Shown: piece by piece, positions 1 through 5,505 of the stretch | Layout: each line of letters starts with the position of its first letter | How positions within the stretch are numbered: the stretch's first letter is position 1 | NCBI GenBank assembly: GCA_007124415.1 | Contig: SLFE01000204.1 | Location: forward strand, 1-6,546 | DNA from: Waddliaceae bacterium | GTDB taxonomy: Bacteria > Chlamydiota > Chlamydiia > Chlamydiales > SLFE01 | Length of the DNA: 6,546 nt | Direction of reading: 5' to 3' | Translations under genes and position numbers: made by a program | Notes under the pieces: model-generated | What the model saw: only the letters and a program-made list of their open reading frames with translations | Database searches by the model: none | What the model was told of the DNA's origin: nothing

Positions 1-86
1 AAGAAAAATCCAACAACAAGCACGACTGCTACATATAAGTAAAACAATCGCTTCAGCAAGCGAAAAAGCGTCCATTTTTTATCCAT
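1..86 (-). CDS. N-terminal fragment of a putative membrane-anchored protein (runs off left edge)
   Basis: Only the first 28 codons are visible. Reading leftwards from an ATG at 86-84, the peptide begins MDKKWTLFRLLKRLFYLYV and continues with AVVLVVGFF. This is a short basic stretch (K3, K4, R9, K12, R13) followed by about 15 hydrophobic residues, the usual form of an inner-membrane anchor or uncleaved signal sequence with the basic side in the cytoplasm. The frame stays open to the window edge. The start is supported by a Shine-Dalgarno-like AAGGG just upstream. It begins 38 bases after the stop of the SAP-domain gene on the same strand, so the two may share a transcript. An ATG at 75-73 in another frame is also open but has a poorer ribosome site. 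The function cannot be told from this fragment. Confidence 0.5.
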   Translation of the reverse strand, partial: MDKKWTLFRLLKRLFYLYVAVVLVVGFF

Positions 87-88
87 AA

Positions 89-96
89 CCACCCTT
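89..96 (-). promoter_or_regulatory. Ribosome binding site of the membrane-protein fragment
   Basis: On the minus strand AAGGGTGG precedes the ATG at 86. Six bases separate the AAGG core from the start codon. This spacing decides for the ATG at 86 over the out-of-frame ATG at 75. Confidence 0.45.
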
Positions 97-124
97 AAAA
101 AAATTAGAACATTTGATCATAACG

Positions 125-715
125 TCATGTAACATTCTCATCAAGAATGGTTTCAAGATATTGGTAGACTTTTGCCTTGTGACTTAAGCGTTCAGCATTC
201 CATGCTTGATGAATGCTTTCTTGATCAGCCGAGGGATAATTTGATAAGAATTCCTGTACGAAATTGATGTAGGCCCACTCTTTTTTAGGAGAAACAGGCG
301 CCTTTTTGCGTTTTTGATGCTCCTGCTCCCACATCTTAGCAAATTCACGGTAGGTCGGGGGCCTGCCCTCGCTCCACCGCTTGTTTAACCAATCAATGCC
401 GTATGCTGTAAAGTGAAAATGAGGGCCGATTATACGCTTAAAAAACAATCTGGCTTTATAATCATTTTTATAGGCGCCTTTTAACATTAACTCATTGTCA
501 CCTATTGGATAAGTCTTACCTCGCTGAGCGCAAGACTCTTTAGGAAATTTTGTTATAGCCAATTCTTCGCCCGTCGCGAGAAAATGGCAAATGCGTTGGA
601 TGAGCGCCATTTTGTTCCCCTTCTCTGTCAGAGACAACTTAGTAGCGATTTCCCTTAACTCATTGACATGCAGGAACAACAAGGACTTTTCAAAGTTTGT
701 CGAATTATCATTCAT
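125..715 (-). CDS. SAP-domain protein with DUF6434-like region
   Basis: This is a 196-residue soluble protein. Residues about 10-47 fit a SAP helix-extension-helix motif: a V-x-ELR helix, then a short loop with L-x-L-x-x-x-G-x-K, then a second helix beginning ALIQRI. In other proteins this fold binds nucleic acid, often AT-rich DNA. Residues about 62-135 resemble the domain I remember as DUF6434, with the core FFKRIIGPHFHFTAYGIDWL followed by a 'PTYREFAKMW' segment. The C-terminal part (about 145-188, EWAYINFVQEFLSNYPSADQ then an A-W-x-A segment) matches the tail I recall in the same SAP/DUF6434 proteins. There is no signal peptide or membrane segment, and a basic patch (residues 134-145) suits nucleic-acid contact. 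The ATG at 715 is the first start after an in-frame stop at 730-728, and a later start would cut the SAP domain. The cellular role is unknown; DNA binding is inferred from the SAP motif only. Confidence 0.8.
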   Translation of the reverse strand: MNDNSTNFEKSLLFLHVNELREIATKLSLTEKGNKMALIQRICHFLATGEELAITKFPKESCAQRGKTYPIGDNELMLKGAYKNDYKARLFFKRIIGPHFHFTAYGIDWLNKRWSEGRPPTYREFAKMWEQEHQKRKKAPVSPKKEWAYINFVQEFLSNYPSADQESIHQAWNAERLSHKAKVYQYLETILDENVT

Positions 716-726
716 CAGATGGAAAA

Positions 727-735
727 ATCATATCA
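727..735 (-). promoter_or_regulatory. Candidate extended -10 promoter for the SAP-domain gene
   Basis: On the minus strand the sequence TGATATGAT fits an extended -10 element (TG-n-TATGAT, one mismatch to TATAAT). No good -35 box lies at the right distance, which extended -10 promoters tolerate. The expected transcription start, about seven bases on, falls near 720, only about five bases before the ATG at 715. That would give an almost leaderless message and agrees with the lack of a Shine-Dalgarno sequence before this gene. This is a pattern match only. Confidence 0.35.
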
Positions 736-808
736 CAGACGGTGAATCAATTTCTACTGACAAATATTAAATATAACGTTAGCTTGCTCTTAAGAATTCA
801 TGTCTTTT

Positions 809-814
809 AGGAGG
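809..814 (+). promoter_or_regulatory. Strong ribosome binding site that fixes the GTG start of bphO
   Basis: A consensus AGGAGG lies 10 bases before the GTG at 825. The alternative in-frame ATG at 834 would be 19 bases away, too far, so the GTG is preferred. Confidence 0.75.
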
Positions 815-824
815 ACTCGCTTTC

Positions 825-1412
825 GTGGACATAATGCAGAAATTAAGAGCGGAAACAGCCGATCAGCATCGGGAAATAGAGAACAATTCATTTTTGACAA
901 GATTATCTGGGGATTTATCCCTCGAAGAATATATCCGTATTTTAGAAAAGTTTTATGCCTTCTACTCTTCATTTGAATCTCATCTGAATTGGAAAGAAAT
1001 CAAGAGCTTGTCCGATGGGACATTAACCGGAGACAAGCGGCGGACTCCCCTGCTGGAAAAAGACTTGCGCCACTTCAACGTTCAGTTGGACCGCATCCCC
1101 CGCTTCCCCCCTTACGCCCGTTCGTTTTCCTTTCCGGCCCTTATGGGGTGTTTTTATGTTTTAGAGGGCTCGAGCCTCGGCAGGAAAATGCTCTATCCAA
1201 GGCTTTCGGCAAAATTCGGCCTCAATCAAAATGAAGGGGGCGCCTTCTTTTATGACTATGGCGACAAAATTACCGAGAACTGGACAAATTTTTGCAAAAT
1301 GCTCAAATCGAAAATCAAAACGGAAGCTGATAAACAAGAATGCGCTGAGGCGGCCGTTCAAACTTTTGAAAATATCAACGAGCTGTTTAAAAATGAACAA
1401 ATTAACTGCTGA
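825..1412 (+). CDS. bphO: Bacteriophytochrome-associated heme oxygenase (biliverdin-producing)
   Basis: This 195-residue protein has the normal length for bacterial heme oxygenases. The family opens heme with O2 and reductant to give biliverdin, iron and CO; BphO enzymes supply the biliverdin chromophore of bacteriophytochromes. The N-terminal LRAETADQHREIE segment has the family pattern LR-x-x-T-x-x-x-H, with H15 as the expected proximal heme ligand. The distal-helix signature follows at about 111-120 (YVLEGSSLGR), and a later DYGDKITENWTNF segment (144-156) fits the family's C-terminal W-x-x-F region. Family members usually have Gly-Gly in the distal helix, but here the second Gly is R120. 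No signal peptide is seen, so the protein is cytoplasmic. The GTG start is set by a strong AGGAGG site. Its last 20 bases overlap the start of bphP, so the chromophore enzyme and photoreceptor are probably translated together. The bphP adjacency makes this assignment firm. Confidence 0.93.
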   Translation: MDIMQKLRAETADQHREIENNSFLTRLSGDLSLEEYIRILEKFYAFYSSFESHLNWKEIKSLSDGTLTGDKRRTPLLEKDLRHFNVQLDRIPRFPPYARSFSFPALMGCFYVLEGSSLGRKMLYPRLSAKFGLNQNEGGAFFYDYGDKITENWTNFCKMLKSKIKTEADKQECAEAAVQTFENINELFKNEQINC

Positions 1413-4026
1413 AGAAAGAGACAAAATATGTGATCAAGTCGAGGCTTGCCGCCTGGACTACATTCAGCCGTTCGGCTATCTCCTAGTTGTCGATAAAGAA
1501 TTGAAGATCCTCCAGGCCAGCGAAAACGTGATAGAATTGTTCGGCATCGATGCCGAATCTATTATAAATAAAAAAATGGACGACATTTCGGCAAGCCGCA
1601 TTACCGCCGATGCCAAAAAATATATTGCCGAAAGCAATCATCTTGAAGATACGACGCTATCATTCACAAATCGTGAGCATAATTACGACCTGCATATTCA
1701 AGATAAGGGAACATTCCTTATTCTCGAGTATATACCCACTCCTCAAGACATTGACCCGATTGATTTTCAGGAATTATCCAATCAAATCCTATCTTTGACC
1801 AACAGGCCGGATAATTCAATGACATTTCCTCAAATTTGCCAATTGTTTGCCGAGAAAATCAAAAAAGCCCTTGGATTTGATAAGGTTCTGATCTATCAAT
1901 TCCTGGATGATGAAAGCGGAAAAGTCGTTGCCGAGGCCAGAGAAGAGGAAATGGAAGACTATATGAATTTTCACTTTCCCAAATCCGATATTCCCACTCC
2001 GGTAAGGGAGCTCTATTTGAAAAATCCATTGCGCTATATCCATGACAGCCGGCAGGACCCTGCCCCCATTGTCCCAAACGTTAATCCAATCACAAAAAAG
2101 CCGCTCGACTTGTCATTTTCCATTCTCAAAGGAGTCGTCCCCGTTCACCGCGAATATGTCAATAACATGCGCATCAGAACGTCTACTTCCTATGCGGTCA
2201 AGGTTCGGGGGAAATTATGGGGATTGATCTCATGCCATCACAGAGATCCAAAATTTATGACACGAGATAATCTGCTGGCCCTTGCCCACTTTACGTGCCT
2301 GCTGAGCAACGAATGCTCTTCAAACGAATTCCATGAACAATCACTGGCCAAAAAACAATATGATGCGCTATCCGATGCTATCGAGTCTATGACTAATGAG
2401 GACAAAGACATCCATGAAAGCTTTCTGGAACACGGCGATGCCCTGCTCAACATTGCCAATGCCGCAGGAGCGGCTATTTATTTTGAAGGACAGCTGACAA
2501 AGAAAGGTAAAACTCCGGCAAATAAGCAAATCGAGCAGCTGGTTCAATGGCTCGATGTGAATCAAAAAGATCCCATATTCCATTCTGAATCGTTATCTGA
2601 AATCATTCCGGAAGCCGCCGGCTATAAAGATCATGCCAGCGGCATGGTCGCAGCTTCCCTGGGGCGCGGAACATCCAATTATTTTTTTTGGTTCCGCCCC
2701 GAACATCTATCTACAATCAAGTGGGGAGGAGACCCGCAAAAACTTGGCGCCCTCTCGGAAAATTCAAATAACATTATGCCACGGCAATCCTTTGAGCTCT
2801 GGCGCGAAGAGATCAAGGGACGTTCGCAAAAGTGGCGGCCGAGGGAACTAGAAGCCATCGGGCAACTTAATAAAGAAATGAATCAATCATTTTTATCCAG
2901 ATATTACACGAAGAAAATGATTGCCGAGGCTAACCTTTTCAAGATGCAGATGGCAGCCGACTATGCGCATGAAGGTATTTTTATACTCAATAAAACGGGC
3001 GCTGTGGAGTGGATGAATGAAACATTAATCAACCTTTTCGGCAAGAGCGACCTTCAAGATGTTCAAGCGTCCTTTGTCTCGCTTTTAAAGAGACAGACCG
3101 AATCGGATATTGAAACCATAAAAAAAGCCGTCGCATCAAAAGAAAGCGCCTCTTCGGAAATTGTCCTAAACGGAAAAACCGTCCTATTCACGCTGAGTCC
3201 GTTCAGTCAGTTGGGAGAAAAAAAATTAAAACTCTTCGGAATAGCAACCGATATCACCGAAATTAAGAACGCGCACAAACAGTTGGCAGAAAAGGTGGAT
3301 GAACTGCACGCAGTCAATCAGCAATTGAACGAGCTGATCGAAGTCAAAAACAAATTTATCCGCATGGCGGCGCACGACCTCCGCAATCCCATTTCTTCAA
3401 TTTTAATGGCCGGATCCGTTCTTGAGGATGCGCAAAAAAATAATAATAAACAGAGTGCCGACAAAATGATCGATTTGATATCCAAGCAGGCACAGGCCAT
3501 GCTTGACTTGCTCAATGACATTCTCAATGAAAACCTTGTCAAATCCGGGCAATTTAAACTCAACAAAGAGGATGTCGACATAAAAAATCTAGTTCGGGAT
3601 GTTTGCGACTTTCACACACTTATCGCCTCGAAGAAAAATATCAAAATTCAAATCGAAGAGAAACTCGAACGTACCGTTTGCCATATAGACAGAATCAAGA
3701 TCAAGCAGGTCATGGACAATTTCTTAAGCAATGCCATCAAATTTTCGCCGGAAGATTCTGTCATCAATGTTCTGTGCCGGACCACTTCGGCAAAACTCAG
3801 GTTCGAGGTTTCCGACCAAGGTCCCGGAATACCTGAAGAGAACAAAGAAACAGTCTTCAAACAGCCGCCCAAGAAAGTCACTCAATCGACAGGTGATGAA
3901 ACACACGGCCTCGGCCTGACAATTTGCCGGCAGATCATCGAGGCTCACAATGGGGAAGTCGGTTTCAAAAACCTGCCGGACAAAGGGGCGTTATTTTACT
4001 TTGAAGTCGATATTTCTGGAAAATAA
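1393..4026 (+). CDS. bphP: Bacteriophytochrome histidine kinase (PAS-GAF-PHY-PAS-HisKA-HATPase)
   Basis: This is an 877-residue red/far-red light sensor kinase. The N-terminal PAS (about 10-115) has C13, placed 12 residues before QPFG exactly as the biliverdin-binding Cys is before QPHG in Deinococcus BphP. The GAF domain (about 135-310) has the PxSDIP motif with D199, plus Y168, Y208, R214, H252, Y255 and H282 at chromophore-pocket positions; the pocket Arg equivalent to Deinococcus R254 is K246. The PHY domain (about 325-505) has RPE, WGG and the tongue motif PRQSF (463-467). A second PAS (about 515-625) and a short coiled coil lead to the HisKA motif AAHDLRNP with phospho-accepting H661. 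The ATPase has an N-box (N776, N780), DQGPG (808-812) and HGLGL (838-842). No receiver domain is fused, so a separate response regulator is needed. I chose the ATG at 1393. The frame is open 54 codons further upstream, but that stretch overlaps bphO and matches no phytochrome sequence. With a poor ribosome site, translation probably couples to bphO. Confidence 0.95.
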   Translation: MNKLTAEERDKICDQVEACRLDYIQPFGYLLVVDKELKILQASENVIELFGIDAESIINKKMDDISASRITADAKKYIAESNHLEDTTLSFTNREHNYDLHIQDKGTFLILEYIPTPQDIDPIDFQELSNQILSLTNRPDNSMTFPQICQLFAEKIKKALGFDKVLIYQFLDDESGKVVAEAREEEMEDYMNFHFPKSDIPTPVRELYLKNPLRYIHDSRQDPAPIVPNVNPITKKPLDLSFSILKGVVPVHREYVNNMRIRTSTSYAVKVRGKLWGLISCHHRDPKFMTRDNLLALAHFTCLLSNECSSNEFHEQSLAKKQYDALSDAIESMTNEDKDIHESFLEHGDALLNIANAAGAAIYFEGQLTKKGKTPANKQIEQLVQWLDVNQKDPIFHSESLSEIIPEAAGYKDHASGMVAASLGRGTSNYFFWFRPEHLSTIKWGGDPQKLGALSENSNNIMPRQSFELWREEIKGRSQKWRPRELEAIGQLNKEMNQSFLSRYYTKKMIAEANLFKMQMAADYAHEGIFILNKTGAVEWMNETLINLFGKSDLQDVQASFVSLLKRQTESDIETIKKAVASKESASSEIVLNGKTVLFTLSPFSQLGEKKLKLFGIATDITEIKNAHKQLAEKVDELHAVNQQLNELIEVKNKFIRMAAHDLRNPISSILMAGSVLEDAQKNNNKQSADKMIDLISKQAQAMLDLLNDILNENLVKSGQFKLNKEDVDIKNLVRDVCDFHTLIASKKNIKIQIEEKLERTVCHIDRIKIKQVMDNFLSNAIKFSPEDSVINVLCRTTSAKLRFEVSDQGPGIPEENKETVFKQPPKKVTQSTGDETHGLGLTICRQIIEAHNGEVGFKNLPDKGALFYFEVDISGK

Positions 4027-5505
4027 TCAACGGTTTGAATTCAAATAGATTGTTTCATCAAAATCTTTTTGTTTATATTGGTCAAATGAAGAATAGTACT
4101 TGTCCGCGTCCTCTAAGAAAAATTGCCGACAGATCTCATCGGTAATGAGATTAATACTAAATTTCATTCCTGTGAGTCCAGTGCCCGCGCAAAAACCGTT
4201 ACTAACCAATCCTCCTCCTGTCATGTTGAACAGTGAATTGAGATAAGAATCATTTTTATCTTTAGGGGTAAATTGAAATCCTCGGCCGAGATAAGGAAAT
4301 TTGAGTAATTTTTCATAACTCCTCTCTATCGGAGGAGTATACATATCTTCCCACTTCGCAATTTTATCCACAAGGTGAACCAGTTCAGGTCTTGATTCAA
4401 GATTACAGCGCCAGCCTGTCGCGAGGATTATGAAATCTGCCTGGTATTCTTTTGCAGGAGTCCTGATCACAACCTTGCCATCTTTCTCAAAGACATCTGT
4501 CCATGGACTTGAGTAATGCATAGTAAAGTTCGGAAGACTGAATGCGCTTTCCACGCGCTCTGGAATAGGAGGTTGTCCCATTTCTAACATGCGAGCGGCG
4601 AAGCTGTATTTCTGATCGTCATTGAGGTCTGTAAAACATTTCATAAAACCAGTAAACTCCCCCCATTTAAAGCAATGCAAAGTCATTAGACGGTCTCTTT
4701 TTGAAAATATTTGAATAGATTTTGCACCCATTCGATCTGCCTCTAAGGCCAGGTCGAATGCGTTAGGTCCGGCACCTAGAATGGCAACAGACTGCCCTCT
4801 GATTGATTCTTCGTTAATGGGCCATGCGGCCTGTGCATATCGCGATCTTGGAAGATTTTTCTTGATAAATTGAGGGACCATCCACTCTCCGGACCCATCG
4901 AGTCCAGTTGCAAGAATGACCTTTCGAGCAAAGATCTCAGTTTGAGTATTATTTTGAGATATTAAAAATCTATAGCACCGGTTTTCTTCATCCCATGATA
5001 AAGGGCCAACTTCGCAATTGAATTGAACAGGGAGTTTCAAGACTTTTCGATACCAATTTAAATAATCATGCCAAACAAGTCGAGGTACGAAATCTAAGTT
5101 TTCCCAGGCCTCTTCCCCATATTTCCGCGAGTACCAATTCTTAATGCTTAATATGGGTATGTCCAGATCAGGGCCGGTAGTTGTTTTTGGCGTCCTAAGG
5201 GTTTTCATACGGCCGATATTAATCCATGCTCCAGCAGCACCCGCAGAACTCTTATCAAATACGCATATGTTGTGGATGCAGTGGCGTTTTAATGAAAATG
5301 CCATTGTTAGGCCAGTTTGTCCTCCGCCAATGATGGCTACATCTAGAACAGGCTCGCCTTTCTGAGTAAAACGCTGTTCGATCCATTCTCGATGGGGGTG
5401 TTGGATGCAACTTAGGGCTCTATCTACTTCTTCTTGTAAGAATTCTCCCCCAAAAAGGTGGCAACACGTAAGAGTAATCAGTGATAATATATATATGATT
5501 TTCAC
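4027..5505 (-). CDS. FAD/NAD(P)-binding flavoprotein monooxygenase-like, with signal-like N-terminus
   Basis: This 492-residue protein has two dinucleotide folds. The FAD site is DVAIIGGGQTG (55-65, G60-x-G62-x-x-G65). The second Rossmann motif is VAILGAGPNA (240-249), a likely NADPH site. ATG motifs follow at 199-201 and 362-364, the latter in LATGW as in flavin monooxygenases and N-hydroxylases (SidA/IucD/PvdA type). The segment MKTLRTPK (100-107) plus the following 'PDLDIPILS' stretch resembles a group of proteobacterial NAD(P)/FAD oxidoreductases I remember without a firmly known substrate. Oxygenation of a small molecule is likely but inferred. Residues 1-20 (one Lys, then IIYILSLITLT, then CCHLFGG) look like a Sec signal or membrane anchor, unusual for a flavoenzyme. 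The GTG start has an AGGA site and overlaps the upstream kinase stop as GTGA, so the pair is an operon. Its stop abuts the bphP stop with no gap. Confidence 0.82.
   Translation of the reverse strand: MKIIYILSLITLTCCHLFGGEFLQEEVDRALSCIQHPHREWIEQRFTQKGEPVLDVAIIGGGQTGLTMAFSLKRHCIHNICVFDKSSAGAAGAWINIGRMKTLRTPKTTTGPDLDIPILSIKNWYSRKYGEEAWENLDFVPRLVWHDYLNWYRKVLKLPVQFNCEVGPLSWDEENRCYRFLISQNNTQTEIFARKVILATGLDGSGEWMVPQFIKKNLPRSRYAQAAWPINEESIRGQSVAILGAGPNAFDLALEADRMGAKSIQIFSKRDRLMTLHCFKWGEFTGFMKCFTDLNDDQKYSFAARMLEMGQPPIPERVESAFSLPNFTMHYSSPWTDVFEKDGKVVIRTPAKEYQADFIILATGWRCNLESRPELVHLVDKIAKWEDMYTPPIERSYEKLLKFPYLGRGFQFTPKDKNDSYLNSLFNMTGGGLVSNGFCAGTGLTGMKFSINLITDEICRQFFLEDADKYYSSFDQYKQKDFDETIYLNSNR
4047..4070 (+). 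terminator. Weak candidate terminator downstream of bphP
   Basis: About 20 bases after the bphP stop, AGATT and AATCT can pair (4047-4051 with 4062-4066). Two more A-T pairs form if G4052 is bulged out, and five T follow the C at 4065. The stem is short and AT-rich, so it is a poor intrinsic terminator. It lies inside the 3' end of the opposite-strand flavoprotein gene, the only room available because the two stop codons abut. Confidence 0.2.

Noticed and set aside
772..777. TATAAC as a -10 box for bphO
   Set aside because: It resembles a -10 element, but no -35-like sequence lies 16-18 bases upstream; the CTGACA at 757-762 is only 9 bases away. The bphO promoter is probably in this region but I cannot place it.
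989..1234. 81-codon plus-strand frame inside bphO
   Set aside because: It is an out-of-frame shadow of the heme oxygenase, with Pro/Arg-rich composition and no ribosome site.
1231..1392. Upstream extension of bphP to an ATG at 1231
   Set aside because: It lies within bphO in another frame, is rich in Lys/Arg, matches no phytochrome N-terminus, and would place the chromophore Cys at residue 67. The ATG at 1393 gives the normal spacing.
3318..3948. Several minus-strand frames of 70-90 codons under the kinase domain
   Set aside because: They are antisense shadows of the conserved HisKA/HATPase coding region, with no recognisable domains or ribosome sites.
5144..5365. 73-codon plus-strand frame opposite the flavoprotein FAD-binding region
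   Set aside because: It is a shadow of the conserved Rossmann coding sequence and has no protein features of its own.
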